64,000 nt of DNA from Nevskia sp. (GCA_019689635.1 JADGHB010000011.1:1-64000), one strand, 5' to 3'; counted from the stretch's first letter, positions 30,495-41,218 are shown. The notes: generated from the letters alone by a model not told the origin. Made by a program: numbers and translations.

Positions 30495-31379
30495 TCAACG
30501 CCGCGCGTAAAGATCGGCGTCGCCGGGCGGGCGCCGACGGAAGCGCCGGTAGCTCCACCAGTATTGTTCCGGCAGCAGGCTGATGCAGGCTTCCACGCCG
30601 GCGTTGAGCGCCGCGGGCCCTTGCTGTGGATCGCCGATGCCACTCGGCGCGCGGCGCAGATGGTAGCGGAAGCCGCGCCCCCAGGACTTGCGCTCGGCGA
30701 TCACGAACCACACCGGCGCGCCGCTCTTCGCGGCGAGTTTGCTCACCAAGTCCATGGTGTTGGCGGGAATGCCGAACAGCGGCGCGTAGCGGCTGCCGGA
30801 TTCCTCGGGCGGATCGTGGTCGGGCAGGATGCCGATCAATTCCCCCTTCCTGAGCGCGCCGAGCAGGGCCTTGACGCCGCCGCCGGTGGTCGGCACCGGA
30901 TGGATCTGCGGAAAGCGCGAGCGGCCGCGGCGGATCACGGCGTCGGCGGCGCCTTTCTGCGGCTTGTACAGGACGGTGAGCGGCCCGGCCTGCGCCACGA
31001 AGAAGCCGGCCAGCTCCCAGGCGCCGAGGTGCGGCGTGAGCCAGATCGCGCCGCGCCCGCCGGCGCAGGCGGCGCGCAAGGCGCGCAAGGCCGCGGGATC
31101 GTCGAGCCAGCGCCGCAGGCGGCGCTCGGCGCCGAACCACAGCGCCGGTGCCTCGCACACCGCTTTGGCGCTCTCGATCAAACTGCGCCGCGCGATGCGC
31201 GCGCGTTCGCGCGCGCTGCGTTCGGGAAAGCACAAGTCCAGGTGACGCGCCGTGATGCGGCGGTATTCGTTGGGCGTCAGCCACAACAGATGGCCGAGCA
31301 CCCAGCCGAAGGCGTGCAGCAGCGGCAGCGGCAACTGGCCCAGCAGCCACAGCGCGCCGTGCAGTAAAGTCTCCTTCAT
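30495..31379 (-). CDS. Lysophospholipid/lipid A acyltransferase (LpxL/HtrB family)
   Basis: This inner-membrane acyltransferase of 294 residues has the HX4E catalytic motif in TPHLGAWELAGFF near residue 115, typical of late lipid A acyltransferases, and an N-terminal membrane anchor. It may add a secondary acyl chain to lipid A or act on another lysolipid. The second segment LPDHDPPEESG fits the family. It is divergent from dtd, with 24 bp between starts. Paralogue assignment (LpxL or LpxM) is not possible from this copy. Confidence 0.88.
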   Translation of the reverse strand: MKETLLHGALWLLGQLPLPLLHAFGWVLGHLLWLTPNEYRRITARHLDLCFPERSARERARIARRSLIESAKAVCEAPALWFGAERRLRRWLDDPAALRALRAACAGGRGAIWLTPHLGAWELAGFFVAQAGPLTVLYKPQKGAADAVIRRGRSRFPQIHPVPTTGGGVKALLGALRKGELIGILPDHDPPEESGSRYAPLFGIPANTMDLVSKLAAKSGAPVWFVIAERKSWGRGFRYHLRRAPSGIGDPQQGPAALNAGVEACISLLPEQYWWSYRRFRRRPPGDADLYARR

Positions 31380-31403
31380 TTCCGCATTATCGAAGCAAGC
31401 GCC

Positions 31404-31847
31404 ATGATCGGGCTACTGCAGCGAGTGAGCGAAGCCGCGGTGGAGGTCGGCGACCGACGCGTGGCCGCCATCGAGCGCGGCCTGCTCGTGCTGGTGGCGG
31501 TGCAGCGCGAAGATCGCGAGGCGCAGGCCGAGCGCCTGCTCGAACGCCTGCTCGATTACCGCGTGTTTCCCGACGCGCAGGGACGCATGAACCTCTCCCT
31601 GCGTCAGGTCGGGGGCGGCCTGCTGCTGGTGCCGCAGTTCACCCTCGCCGCCGACACCGCGCGCGGCCATCGCGCGAGCTTCACCCCCGCGGCGGAACCG
31701 GCACGGGCGCGCGCCCTGTTCGAGCATCTGGTGGGCGTCGCGCGCGCGGCCTGGCCGCAGACCGCCGCCGGGGTGTTCGGCGCGGACATGCAGGTGCGCC
31801 TCGTCAACGACGGGCCGGTGACGTTCTGGCTCGAAGCGCGGCCCTAG
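31404..31847 (+). CDS. dtd: D-aminoacyl-tRNA deacylase
   Basis: This enzyme of 147 residues hydrolyses D-aminoacyl-tRNAs, which prevents D-amino acid entry into protein. The motif LLLVPQFTLAADT (the SQxT-like active-site loop, here PQFT) is present, as is the conserved GPVTFWLE near the C-terminus with the cross-subunit G-P. The length is normal. It is divergent from the acyltransferase gene. Confidence 0.94.
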   Translation: MIGLLQRVSEAAVEVGDRRVAAIERGLLVLVAVQREDREAQAERLLERLLDYRVFPDAQGRMNLSLRQVGGGLLLVPQFTLAADTARGHRASFTPAAEPARARALFEHLVGVARAAWPQTAAGVFGADMQVRLVNDGPVTFWLEARP

Positions 31848-31970
31848 TCCGCGTCGGAACGGATGAGGACCCGGCGCTTTCCGCCGGCGAAAATTTCGAC
31901 AAGCGCGGCGGCTTCCCGCATCATGCGCCATCGGGGCGGCACGGCCGCCCGACATTTTTTTACGCCGCTC

Positions 31971-33809
31971 ATGAGCACGACCACGAACACGGAGCGAATG
32001 CCGCCCGGCATCGCCTACATCGTCGCCAACGAGTTCGCCGAACGCTTCTGCTACTACGGCATCAACGCCATCCTGACGGTGTACATGGTGCAGCACCTGC
32101 ACTTCGGCCAGGCGCAGGCCACGGTGTGGCAGTCGCTGTTCAAGTTCGGCGCGTATTTCTTCCCCATCATCGGCGCCATCCTGTCCGACGTGTTCTGGGG
32201 CAAGTTCCGCGTGATCATCGTGCTGTCGCTGGTGTATTGCGCCGGCTGCACGCTGCTGGCGCTGTCCAGCGGCGCGACCGGCCTGGCCGCCGGGCTGCTG
32301 CTCATCGCCCTGGGCACCGGCGGCATCAAGCCCTGCGTGTCGACCAACGTCGGCGACCAGTTCACCAAGAAGAACGCGCATCTGATCCAGCGCGCCTTTT
32401 CCTATTTCTACATCTCGATCAACGCCGGTTCGACGTTCTCCATCATCCTGTGCCCGATTCTGCTGGCGGTGTCCGGACCGCGGCTGGCCTTCGGCGTGCC
32501 GGCCGTGATGATGTTCCTCGCCACGCTGGTGTTCTGGCTCGGGCGCAAGCGTTTCGTGGTGGTGCCGCCGGCGATGACGCGCGACGCCGGCCGTGGGCTG
32601 GCCTTGTTTTTGGCCGCGGTGGTCCCCGTGTTCGCCATCAGCCTGTGGCTGTTCAAGACGGTGAATCCCGAATACGCGCCGGCGGTGCTGGTGCTGGCGC
32701 TGGTGGCGCAGCTCGCCGCCCTGGTGTGGCTGGGCCTCAAGACGCCGCTGGCGCGGCGCCTGCCGTCCGAGCTGCACGCCTGGCTGGCGCAGTCCTTCAC
32801 CGGCGAGAACCTGAAGCTGGTGCTGCGCCTGGCCTTCATCTATTACGTCTTCGTCGCCATCTTCTGGTCGCTGTGGGAACAGAGCAACGGCCAGACCTGG
32901 ACCCTGCAGGCGACCTCCGACCTGATGGACAAGCATCTGTTCGGGTTTCTCGCCGGCGTGCCGGGGCTCGGCGCGCTGGCGCAGCTCCAATTGCTGCCGG
33001 CGCAGATCCAGTTCGTCAACGCGGTGTTCATCATTTTGCTGGTGCCGGTGTTCCAGTTCGGGATCTACCCGCTGTGGGGGCGCTTCGCCCGGGTCACGCC
33101 GCTGCGCAAGATCAACGCCGGCCTGTTCGTGATCGCCGCCTCGTATCTGATCGTCGCCTGGATCGAGAACCGCATCATGCACGGTCACCGCGTCAGCATC
33201 TGGTGGCAGATCTTGGCCTTCCTGGTGCTGACCGCGGCCGAGGTGCTGATCTCGATCACGGCCCTGGAGTTCGCCTACAGCCAGGCGCCGCTGGCGATGA
33301 AGAGCTTCCTGATGGCGGCGATGTATCTGTTCGCGGTCGCCTTCGGCAATGCCTACACCGCCCAAGTCAACAGCCAGATGGTCAAGCCCTTGCATGCCAC
33401 CGACATCACCGCGGGCGCACAGACCTGGGTCGGCCTTGAGGACGTCTCGGGTTTGCAGACCGGCCAGAAGATCGATCTCGGCGGCGACACCGGCTTGAGT
33501 CTGCGCGACGAGGCGGGCCACACGATTCCGCTGGAGGGCACGTTCCTCGTGGCGCAGATCGACCGGGCCGGCCGGCGCGTGCGCCTGGCCGACGCGGTGC
33601 ACGGCCGCGACGTGGCCACGATCGGCGCGTTCCGGCGCGGCAGCGCCACGGTGTCCACCTACCGCCTGGTGGGACCGCAGTACTTTTTGTTCTTCGCCGC
33701 CGCCGCCGCCCTCGCCGGCGTGCTGTTCTTGTTTGTCTCCGGGTTCTACCGCGAGCGCAGCCATGTGCGCGAAGACCGGGCGGCCGCATCCGCGACGGAG
33801 TCGGCATGA
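31971..33809 (+). CDS. POT/PTR2 family proton-dependent peptide transporter with extra periplasmic domain
   Basis: This is an MFS peptide symporter of 612 residues. The proton-coupling motif [10 protein letters not shown] lies near residue 24 (consensus ExxERFxYYG), and the second signature [13 protein letters not shown] is near residue 145. The length exceeds the usual 480-510 because a soluble segment of about 85 residues (about 476-564) is inserted before the last transmembrane helix. It is rich in beta-strand residues and carries no Cys. The start ATG 31971 is chosen because a longer frame adds only unrelated codons. The stop overlaps the ttcA start by 4 bp. Confidence 0.85.
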   Translation: MSTTTNTERMPPGIAYIVANEFAERFCYYGINAILTVYMVQHLHFGQAQATVWQSLFKFGAYFFPIIGAILSDVFWGKFRVIIVLSLVYCAGCTLLALSSGATGLAAGLLLIALGTGGIKPCVSTNVGDQFTKKNAHLIQRAFSYFYISINAGSTFSIILCPILLAVSGPRLAFGVPAVMMFLATLVFWLGRKRFVVVPPAMTRDAGRGLALFLAAVVPVFAISLWLFKTVNPEYAPAVLVLALVAQLAALVWLGLKTPLARRLPSELHAWLAQSFTGENLKLVLRLAFIYYVFVAIFWSLWEQSNGQTWTLQATSDLMDKHLFGFLAGVPGLGALAQLQLLPAQIQFVNAVFIILLVPVFQFGIYPLWGRFARVTPLRKINAGLFVIAASYLIVAWIENRIMHGHRVSIWWQILAFLVLTAAEVLISITALEFAYSQAPLAMKSFLMAAMYLFAVAFGNAYTAQVNSQMVKPLHATDITAGAQTWVGLEDVSGLQTGQKIDLGGDTGLSLRDEAGHTIPLEGTFLVAQIDRAGRRVRLADAVHGRDVATIGAFRRGSATVSTYRLVGPQYFLFFAAAAALAGVLFLFVSGFYRERSHVREDRAAASATESA

Positions 33810-34675
33810 GCGGCGGGCAAACCTTGGCGCAGCCACCGGCGCTGCGCGAGCGCCAGGAGTTCAACAAACTCGCCAAACGCCTGCGCCGCGAGGTCGGCCG
33901 CGCGATCGAGGACTACGCCATGATCCGCGCCGGCGACCGCGTGATGGTGTGCGTCTCTGGCGGCAAGGATTCGTGGACGCTGCTCGACCTGCTGCTCGCC
34001 CTGCGCGAAAAGGCGCCGGTGGACTTCGAGATCGCGGCGGTCAATCTCGACCAGAAACAGCCGGGTTTTCCCGCCGGCTTGATCCCGGACTATTGCCGCG
34101 CGCGCGGCATCGCCTGTCATGTGATCGAGCAGGACACCTACTCGGTGGTCAAGCGCGTGATCCCGGAAGGCAAGACGATGTGCGGGCTGTGCTCGCGGCT
34201 GCGCCGCGGCGCCTTGTACCGCTACGCCGAGGAGCAGGGCTATACCAAGATCGCGCTCGGCCACCACAAGGACGACCTCGTCGCCACGTTTTTCCTCAAC
34301 CTGTTCCACGGCGGCCGTCTGGCGGCGATGCCGCCCAAGCTCAAGAGCGACGACGGCCGCCACCTCGTCATTCGGCCGCTGGTTTATTGCCGCGAGCGCG
34401 ACATCGCCCGCTACGCGCAACTGCGCGGGTTCCCGATCGTGCCGTGCACGCTGTGCGGTTCGCAGGAGAACCTGCAGCGCGTCCAGGTGCGGCGCATGAT
34501 GGAGGAGTGGGAGCGGCGCCATCCCGGCCGCATCGAGCAGATCTTCGCGGCGCTCACCCGCGTGGCGCCGAGCCAGCTCGCCGATCCGCGGCTGTTCGAT
34601 TTCGCCGCGCTCGACGGCGGCGCCCCCGCGCGCGGCTGGCTGATGCCCGAGGACCCGGCGCAGCCGGAGGAATAG
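33806..34675 (+). CDS. ttcA: tRNA 2-thiocytidine(32) synthetase TtcA
   Basis: This 289-residue PP-loop ATPase thiolates cytidine-32 of some tRNAs using a [4Fe-4S] cluster. The PP-loop [14 protein letters not shown] is near residue 49, the first CxxC motif [12 protein letters not shown] near 126 and the second PCTLC near 213. The spacing fits TtcA and not the TilS or TtuA branch. The start overlaps the transporter stop by 4 bp (ATGA), so translation is coupled. Confidence 0.96.
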   Translation: MSGGQTLAQPPALRERQEFNKLAKRLRREVGRAIEDYAMIRAGDRVMVCVSGGKDSWTLLDLLLALREKAPVDFEIAAVNLDQKQPGFPAGLIPDYCRARGIACHVIEQDTYSVVKRVIPEGKTMCGLCSRLRRGALYRYAEEQGYTKIALGHHKDDLVATFFLNLFHGGRLAAMPPKLKSDDGRHLVIRPLVYCRERDIARYAQLRGFPIVPCTLCGSQENLQRVQVRRMMEEWERRHPGRIEQIFAALTRVAPSQLADPRLFDFAALDGGAPARGWLMPEDPAQPEE

Positions 34676-34711
34676 CATGTCGCCCCTTCCCCGCTCCGCG
34701 CCTTGGTCGCC

Positions 34712-35638
34712 ATGATTCGCCGGCTACCGAGTTTGCTGACCGCGCTACTGGTCTGCGGCGCGGCCTTGGCCGCGCGGGCGGACAGCGATGCGCCGTTCCT
34801 GTGGCAGGTGCAGGGACCGCGTGCCACGCACTATCTGCTCGGCTCGGTGCACCTGCTGCCGGATGGCGCCGACGAGCTGCCCGCCGGCATCGAGGACGCC
34901 TACGACGCGGTCGACGGCCTGGTGTTCGAAACCGACATCGGCGCGATCGCGCAGCCGCAGGTGCAGGTGGCGCTGCTCGCCGCGGGGCGTTCGGCGAGCG
35001 GCCTCAAAAGCGAGATCGGCGAGAAGATGTACGCCCGGGTCCTCGGGCGCGCCGCGCAGCTCGGCATGCCCGCGGGGGTCTGCGATCCGTTCAAGGCCTG
35101 GTTCTGCGCGCTGACGCTGGAGGTGTTCGCCTACCGCAAGGCCGGCTTCACCGGCGACTCCGGCGTGGATCGGAGGCTCTACCGCTGGGCGCGCGAGGAC
35201 GGCAAGTCGATCGCCTGGTTCGAGTCGCCCGCCGAGCATCTGGGCTTGTTCACCGGCATGGACGAGACGCTGTCGCGTGAGTTTCTCGCGGCGGCGCTGG
35301 ACGAAGATCCGGTCGGCGACGATCCCCGAGCCTTGCTGCGCGCTTGGCGCGAAAACGACGTCGCGGCGGTGGAGAAACTGACCGGCGAACTGCGCCGGCG
35401 TTATCCGCGGGTCTACGCGCGCCTGCTCTCCGAGCGCAACCGCCGCTGGCTGCCCAAGCTGCTGCGCATCCTCGACGGGGCCAGCCCGCAGATGGTGGTG
35501 GTCGGCGCGGCGCATTGGGTCGGCCGCGACGGCCTGCTCGCCCAGCTCGCGCGGCACGGCGACCGCGTGTTGCCCTACATTCCCTCCGGCCAGCAACTGG
35601 TGACGCTGGCGCAAGCGCAGAGTGTGCCGATGCGCTGA
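34712..35638 (+). CDS. TraB/GumN family protein
   Basis: This is a secreted or lipid-facing protein of 308 residues with a signal peptide (LLTALLVCGAALAARA). It has the TraB/GumN pattern: THYLLGSVHLLPDG near residue 38 (the conserved GS-x-H) and the C-terminal VVVGAAHWVGRDGLL (G-A-x-H). The fold resembles Tiki-type metalloproteases, in which the two GxxH motifs bind metal. No substrate is known for this branch. I start at ATG 34712. It lies between ttcA and tamA. Confidence 0.85.
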   Translation: MIRRLPSLLTALLVCGAALAARADSDAPFLWQVQGPRATHYLLGSVHLLPDGADELPAGIEDAYDAVDGLVFETDIGAIAQPQVQVALLAAGRSASGLKSEIGEKMYARVLGRAAQLGMPAGVCDPFKAWFCALTLEVFAYRKAGFTGDSGVDRRLYRWAREDGKSIAWFESPAEHLGLFTGMDETLSREFLAAALDEDPVGDDPRALLRAWRENDVAAVEKLTGELRRRYPRVYARLLSERNRRWLPKLLRILDGASPQMVVVGAAHWVGRDGLLAQLARHGDRVLPYIPSGQQLVTLAQAQSVPMR

Positions 35639-35669
35639 GCGCGGCGTGGCGCGCCGCTAAGATGCGCGG

Positions 35670-37424
35670 ATGAGTCCCTGGCGCATCCTGCTCGTCGGCT
35701 GGCTTGTGGGTGTGGCCGGCAGCGCCCGCGCCGGCATCGACGTGCGCGTGCGCGGCCTCGGGCCCGAGGAAGCCGATAACGTTTACGCCCAGATCGGCAT
35801 CCTCAATTACGCCAAACAGGTCGATGCCGAGCGCGGCGCCTACGATCCCGCCGAGGTGCAGCGCCAGTTCGAACAGGGCGAGGCCGACATCCGCCGCGCC
35901 TTGCAACCGTTCGGCTGGTACAACCCCCAGATCCGCTCGCGCCTGGAAGGCCGGGCGCCCGATTGGACCGCCATCTACGACGTGGACGCCGGTCCGGAGA
36001 CCGACATCGAGAAACTCGACGTCCAGCTCGAAGGCCCGGGCCGCGAGGATGCGCGCCTCAAGCGTCTCGCGCAGCGCACCTGGCCGCTGCGCTTAGGCCA
36101 GCGGCTCAAGCATGCGGACTACGAGGCGTACAAGACGCGCTTACTTCAGGCGGCCAACAACGAGGGCTATCTCGACGCCAGTTACACCCGCCACGAACTG
36201 CGCGTCGACGTGCGCACCAACCGCGCGCAAGTGTGGCTCACCCTGGACACCGGCCCGCGCTGGTATTTCGGCGCGGTGACCCTCGAGCAGGACGGGCGGC
36301 TCAAGGATTCCCTGCTGCGCCGTTATCTCAAGATCGTGCCCGGCGAACCGTTCGACTCCGCCAAGGTGCTGGCCACGCAATTCGCGCTCTCCGATCTCGA
36401 TTACTTCAAGAGTGTGGAGATGGAGCCGCGCAAAGACTTGGCCGGCCCCGATCGTCGGATTCCGGTCATCATCCACACCGAGTCGAAAAAACCGCGCGTG
36501 TACAAGCTCGGCGCCGGTTACGGCACCGACACCGGTCCGCGCGCGCTGGCCGGCGTGGAGTGGCGACGGCTGAACGAGAACGGCCACAAGCTGCGCATTG
36601 AACTGCGGCCCTCGCAAAACATCAGCACCGGCATCGCCGAGTACCGCATCCCCTGGGGCACCACGCCGGGTGACAGCCTGAGCTTCACCGCCCAAGGGCT
36701 CAAGCAGGAGTTCCAGGGAATCGACGAGAAACTCTATTCCTTCGGCACCGCTTACCAGCGTCAGGCCGGTTCGTGGCAGCGGCGCTTTTATCTCGACTAC
36801 ACCAACGACGACTACGCCCTGCCCGGCGAATCGCGCATCGACAGCGTGCTGTTGACGCCCGGCCTGTCGCTGTCGCGCACCGAGGTCGACGATCCGATCC
36901 GTCCGCGCCGCGGCTGGTTCGTCTTCCTCGATCTCCACGGCGCCACGCGCACGCTCGCTTCCGACACCGATTTCATCGAAGGTCTGGTCAAGCTGCGCGG
37001 CGTTTATCCCTTGAGCTGGCGCCTGCGGCTACTGGCGCGCGCCGAAGAAGGCGCCGCTTTCGTCGCGCGTTTCCAGAATCTGCCGCCTTCGCAGCGCTTC
37101 TTCGCCGGCGGCGACGAGAGCGTGCGCGGCTACGCCTATCAGTCGCTCGGGCCCAAGGACGCCCACGGCAACCTCGTCGGTGGCAAGTACCTCACCACCG
37201 GCAGCCTGGAACTGGACTGGGACGTGTACAAAAGCTATGGCCTGGCGGTGTTTGGCGACGCCGGCGGTGCCGACGACGTGCCCAACGTGCGGCTGCACTA
37301 CGGCGCCGGCCTCGGCCTGCGTTATCGCGCGCCGTTCGGCGCCATCGCCGTGGATTTGGCCCATCCCTTCGACCGCGGCGCGGAAGCCGTGCGCCTGCAC
37401 CTCGGCGTGCGCGTGGGACTGTGA
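35670..37424 (+). CDS. tamA: Translocation and assembly module TamA (Omp85 family)
   Basis: This outer-membrane protein of 584 residues works with TamB in outer-membrane protein or phospholipid handling. A signal peptide (ILLVGWLVGVAGSARA) precedes N-terminal POTRA domains, and the C-terminal Omp85 barrel has the conserved strand VRGYAYQSLGP with VRGY near residue 488. The final strand ends LHLGVRVGL. The next gene, tamB, starts 27 bp later, which fits a TamAB operon. The length is normal for gammaproteobacterial TamA. Confidence 0.92.
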   Translation: MSPWRILLVGWLVGVAGSARAGIDVRVRGLGPEEADNVYAQIGILNYAKQVDAERGAYDPAEVQRQFEQGEADIRRALQPFGWYNPQIRSRLEGRAPDWTAIYDVDAGPETDIEKLDVQLEGPGREDARLKRLAQRTWPLRLGQRLKHADYEAYKTRLLQAANNEGYLDASYTRHELRVDVRTNRAQVWLTLDTGPRWYFGAVTLEQDGRLKDSLLRRYLKIVPGEPFDSAKVLATQFALSDLDYFKSVEMEPRKDLAGPDRRIPVIIHTESKKPRVYKLGAGYGTDTGPRALAGVEWRRLNENGHKLRIELRPSQNISTGIAEYRIPWGTTPGDSLSFTAQGLKQEFQGIDEKLYSFGTAYQRQAGSWQRRFYLDYTNDDYALPGESRIDSVLLTPGLSLSRTEVDDPIRPRRGWFVFLDLHGATRTLASDTDFIEGLVKLRGVYPLSWRLRLLARAEEGAAFVARFQNLPPSQRFFAGGDESVRGYAYQSLGPKDAHGNLVGGKYLTTGSLELDWDVYKSYGLAVFGDAGGADDVPNVRLHYGAGLGLRYRAPFGAIAVDLAHPFDRGAEAVRLHLGVRVGL

Positions 37425-37450
37425 GGTCATGAACAAACCATGAACAAGCC

Positions 37451-40400
37451 ATGAAGCGGATCGCACGAATCTCGGCCGCACTGCTCGCGGCCCTGCTGCT
37501 GGCCGCGGCGGCGCTGTTGGGCTGGATGCTGACCACAGAGGCTGGCTTGCGCGAACTGGCCGCCGCCGCCCAGCGGTTCAGCGGCGGGCGGCTGACCCTG
37601 GGGGCCGTGCGCGGCCGCCTGCTGCGCGAGTTCAGCATCGAGGGGCTGCACTATCGCGGTTCCGACGGCCTGCGCATCGATCTCGCCTCCGCGCAAGTCC
37701 GCTTGCGCGCCCGGGATCTGCTCGCGCGCAGCCTGCATTTCGAGCGCGTGCGTCTGGACGGTTTGAAACTCACCCTGCCGTCCACCGCGCCCACGCCCGG
37801 CACGAACACCGCAACCGCGCTGCCGCAAGGCCTGCCTCTCGATCTGCGGCTCGACGATTTCTCGCTGCAGGATTTCGCGGTTTTCGACAGCGGCGGCGCG
37901 CAGTACTTCGCACTCGAGCGCTTGACGGCGGCCTTGATCTGGATCGGCGAGGACCTGCAGCTCGCGCGGCTGGAAACGAAGCTGCCAGAGCTGGGCACGC
38001 TGCGCGCGGACGGCCAGGTGCAACTCGGCGCCGACCGCATTTCGGTTTCGCGCCTGCGCATCCAGGGACCCGGCCGCGTGGAGCTCTTCGGTACGCTGGG
38101 CTTGGGGACCACCCCGAGCGCGCTCGCCTTGCAATGGCAAGACCTGCACTGGCCGGCCGAGGGCTCCGCGCCGGCGTGGTTAAGCGGCAGTGATGGACGG
38201 GCGCAGCTCCAAGGCCGCTTCGACGACTACCGCTACACGATCGAAGGCAAGGCACGGCTGCAGGGCGTGGAAGTGAAATTCGCCGCCCGCGGTCGTGGCG
38301 ACTCCGGCGCCGCCGCGTTCGATTCCCTGCAACTCACGGCCGGCTCGGGCCGCGTGGACGGACGGGGGCGCCTGGGGTGGGCGCCGCGCTTCGGCGCCGA
38401 GCTGGACGCGCAGTTCGCACGACTCGATCCCGCGTTGTGGGCGCGGGACTGGAACGGCGCGCTCAACGGCCGCCTGAGCGTACACAGTATGTCCGGGGAA
38501 GCGCCGACGCACTGGGCGTTCAAGCTGGCCCTGGAACGCTCGCAGCTGCGCGGACAGACTCTCTCGGGGAGCGCCGCCGGCCAAACCGATGGCCGATCGG
38601 CGCGCTTCGACGAACTCGCGCTGCGGGCGGCCGGCGGCCGTGTGGAGGGCACGGGCGACATCGCCTGGTCGCCGCAGCCGCGTGCCGACTTGAATCTCAC
38701 GCTCAGCGCGCTGGACCCCGGCGTCTTCGCGCCAGGCTGGCCCGGAAGCCTCAATGGCCGGGTCACGACGCGCACCATCGAGCGCGGCGCACGCAACGCG
38801 ATCGGCTTCGAAGCCCGGCTCGAGCGCTCCACGCTGCGCGGTCGGCCGCTGCGCTTGTCCGCCCAGGGCGAGTACGACTTTGCGCAGCTTGCGCTCCAGA
38901 ACCTGGAACTGCATCTGGGCGACACGCGCCTGCTCGCCTCCGGCCAGGCGCTGCCGCCCTTCGATCTGCGCGGACGCTTCGACAGTCCCGATCTCGCCGC
39001 GCTCGATCCCGAACTGGGCGGCCGCGCCGATCTGCGCTTCGAGTTTTCCGGGACGCGGGACGATCCGCACCTGATTGCCGACGGCCAGGCGCAGAACCTG
39101 CGCTACGGCGCCTACCGCGCCTCGCGCGTGAGCCTTAGGGCCGATCTCGACCCGCAGGCGGATTCGCATCTCAAGCTCGAGGTACTCGCCGCACAGGCCG
39201 GCCTCGCCATCCGCCGGCTCGACCTCGATCTCGCCGGGCGCGAGATTTATCACCATCTACAGATCGCGGCCGACACCGAGCGTGGCTCGGCGGCGCTCGC
39301 CTTCGACGGCGGCTACGACCGTCAGCGGCAAGAATGGGGCGGCAGCTTGAGCCGCGGCGAACTGGCGCCCGCAGGCTTGCCGCCGTGGACGCTGGAAAAG
39401 CCCGCCGGCCTTCTGCTCGGCAGCCGCCGCCAGAGCCTGGAGCCGGCGTGTTTCTCCGGCGACGGCGGCCGCGCCTGTCTGCGTCTGGAACAGAACGTCA
39501 CCGGTCCAGGCCTGCGCCTGTCCTGGGATCTCGAGCGCCTGCTGCTCGCCGCGTTCCAGCCCCTGCTGCCGAAGCGGGATCGGCTCGAAGGCATGGTGGA
39601 CGGCGCGGGCAGTCTGGAATTCGTGGGCGGCGATCTGACCGCCATCACCGCCCGGCTGCAGGTGGAGCAGGCCAGTCTGCAGTTCGGCCAGGCCCCGGCC
39701 TTGAAGATCCTGCCGAGCACCGCGAGTGCGGAGGAGCGCGAGGGCACCGTACATGCGCAAGTCGACCTGCGCACCGCGCAGGGCACGCTCAGCGTCCAAG
39801 CTAGCGCCGCGCCCGGCGCGAGTCTCGCCGCGCGTGCGTTGTCCGGTCACGCGCATCTCGAGGTGCCGGATCTGGCCTTCGTTCAGGCCTGGCTGCCGGA
39901 ATTGCAATCGCCCGGCGGCAAGCTTTCCGGCGATTTCGATGTCGCCGGGGCGGTCGCGCAACCGCGCCTGGCGGGTGCGCTGACGCTGGAAGACGGCCAT
40001 GCGCGGCTGGCCCGTGCCGGCATCAGCCTCGAAGACGCGCGACTGCAACTGTCCGGCGACGGCAGCGGGCCGCTCGCGCTGTCCGGCTCGGTGCGCTCGG
40101 GCGAGGGCCGCCTGCAGATCGAAGGCCAGGTCGATCCCTCGGTCGCGCCGCTGGGCGTGAACCTGCATCTTTCCGGCGAAAACTTTCAGGCGATGGCCAC
40201 GCCTGAGGCGCATCTGTGGGTGACGCCGGACTTGACGCTCAAGACCGCAAACGATGGCTGGCATCTGGACGGCAGCCTCAGCGTGCCCAAGGCCGAGATC
40301 CGGCCGCAAGGTTTCGGCGACCGCGGCGTGGCGGTGAGCGAGGACCAGGTCATCGTCGGCGCCCCACCCGCGCCGGCCTCAACGCCGCTCAAGCTGTTTA

Positions 40401-41185
40401 CCAATCTGCGCATCGCCCTGGGCGACGCGGTGCGGGTGGAAGGCTACGGCCTCACCACGCGTATGGAGGGCAGCGTGACCATCGCCGAGGCGCCGCAGCA
40501 GCCGGCGACCGCGCAGGGCGAGCTGCGCCTGGTGGATGGCCATTACCAAGCTTATGGCCAGGATCTCACGATCGAAAGCGGCAGACTGATCTTCTCCGGC
40601 GGGCCGGTGACGCAACCCGCGGTGGATCTGTACGCCACGCGCCATCCGAGCAGCGACATTACGGTCGGCGTGCGCGTGCGCGGCCCGCTCGACCGTCCGC
40701 AACTCACGCTGCAATCCGACCCCGCCATGCCGCGCGAGCAGCAGCTCGCCTGGCTGGTGCTGGGCCATCCGCTGGATCAGAGCTCCGGCGGCGACCGCAG
40801 TGCCGTGGCCCAGGCGGCGCTCGCCCTGGGTCTGTCGGGCGGCGATTATCTGGCGCAGAAACTGGGCAAAGGCATCGGGCTGGACGTGATCGCGCTGGGC
40901 CAGGCACCCGCCGGCGGCTCGCCGGTGGCCGCCGATGCGGCGGCCATCCAGGGTTCGCAGGCGGCGCGCACCGCGGGCAGCACCGGCTACACCACGCAAG
41001 CGGCGCAGCTCACGTTGGGCAAGTACCTCACGCCGAGACTTTTCGTGAGCTATGGTGTCTCCCTGTTCCAGCCCGGCCAGACCTTCCGCTTGAGCTACGA
41101 CCTCGGCCACGGCTTCAAGGTCCAGACCGAATCCGGCACCGCCAGCGGTGGCGATGTGATCTACACCTTCGAACGCGGGAAATGA
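37451..41185 (+). CDS. tamB: Translocation and assembly module TamB
   Basis: This inner-membrane-anchored protein of 1,244 residues spans the periplasm as a long beta-taco rod. The N-terminal helix (ISAALLAALLLAAAALLGW) anchors it. Repeats of the AsmA/DUF490 type run through the middle, and the C-terminal TamB domain ends FRLSYDLGHGFKVQTESG. It pairs with TamA upstream; TamAB-like systems are linked to lipid transport to the outer membrane. It is slightly shorter than E. coli TamB (1,259). The spacer before it has repeated ATGAACAA-like sequences. Confidence 0.92.
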   Translation: MKRIARISAALLAALLLAAAALLGWMLTTEAGLRELAAAAQRFSGGRLTLGAVRGRLLREFSIEGLHYRGSDGLRIDLASAQVRLRARDLLARSLHFERVRLDGLKLTLPSTAPTPGTNTATALPQGLPLDLRLDDFSLQDFAVFDSGGAQYFALERLTAALIWIGEDLQLARLETKLPELGTLRADGQVQLGADRISVSRLRIQGPGRVELFGTLGLGTTPSALALQWQDLHWPAEGSAPAWLSGSDGRAQLQGRFDDYRYTIEGKARLQGVEVKFAARGRGDSGAAAFDSLQLTAGSGRVDGRGRLGWAPRFGAELDAQFARLDPALWARDWNGALNGRLSVHSMSGEAPTHWAFKLALERSQLRGQTLSGSAAGQTDGRSARFDELALRAAGGRVEGTGDIAWSPQPRADLNLTLSALDPGVFAPGWPGSLNGRVTTRTIERGARNAIGFEARLERSTLRGRPLRLSAQGEYDFAQLALQNLELHLGDTRLLASGQALPPFDLRGRFDSPDLAALDPELGGRADLRFEFSGTRDDPHLIADGQAQNLRYGAYRASRVSLRADLDPQADSHLKLEVLAAQAGLAIRRLDLDLAGREIYHHLQIAADTERGSAALAFDGGYDRQRQEWGGSLSRGELAPAGLPPWTLEKPAGLLLGSRRQSLEPACFSGDGGRACLRLEQNVTGPGLRLSWDLERLLLAAFQPLLPKRDRLEGMVDGAGSLEFVGGDLTAITARLQVEQASLQFGQAPALKILPSTASAEEREGTVHAQVDLRTAQGTLSVQASAAPGASLAARALSGHAHLEVPDLAFVQAWLPELQSPGGKLSGDFDVAGAVAQPRLAGALTLEDGHARLARAGISLEDARLQLSGDGSGPLALSGSVRSGEGRLQIEGQVDPSVAPLGVNLHLSGENFQAMATPEAHLWVTPDLTLKTANDGWHLDGSLSVPKAEIRPQGFGDRGVAVSEDQVIVGAPPAPASTPLKLFTNLRIALGDAVRVEGYGLTTRMEGSVTIAEAPQQPATAQGELRLVDGHYQAYGQDLTIESGRLIFSGGPVTQPAVDLYATRHPSSDITVGVRVRGPLDRPQLTLQSDPAMPREQQLAWLVLGHPLDQSSGGDRSAVAQAALALGLSGGDYLAQKLGKGIGLDVIALGQAPAGGSPVAADAAAIQGSQAARTAGSTGYTTQAAQLTLGKYLTPRLFVSYGVSLFQPGQTFRLSYDLGHGFKVQTESGTASGGDVIYTFERGK

Positions 41186-41218
41186 GTAGCGCACTCCGTG
41201 CCCGTCCCGAGGTGCTAG

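Noticed and set aside
31413-33836. 807-codon open frame on the minus strand
   Set aside because: It is antisense to dtd and the POT transporter, with no recognisable domain and biased composition.
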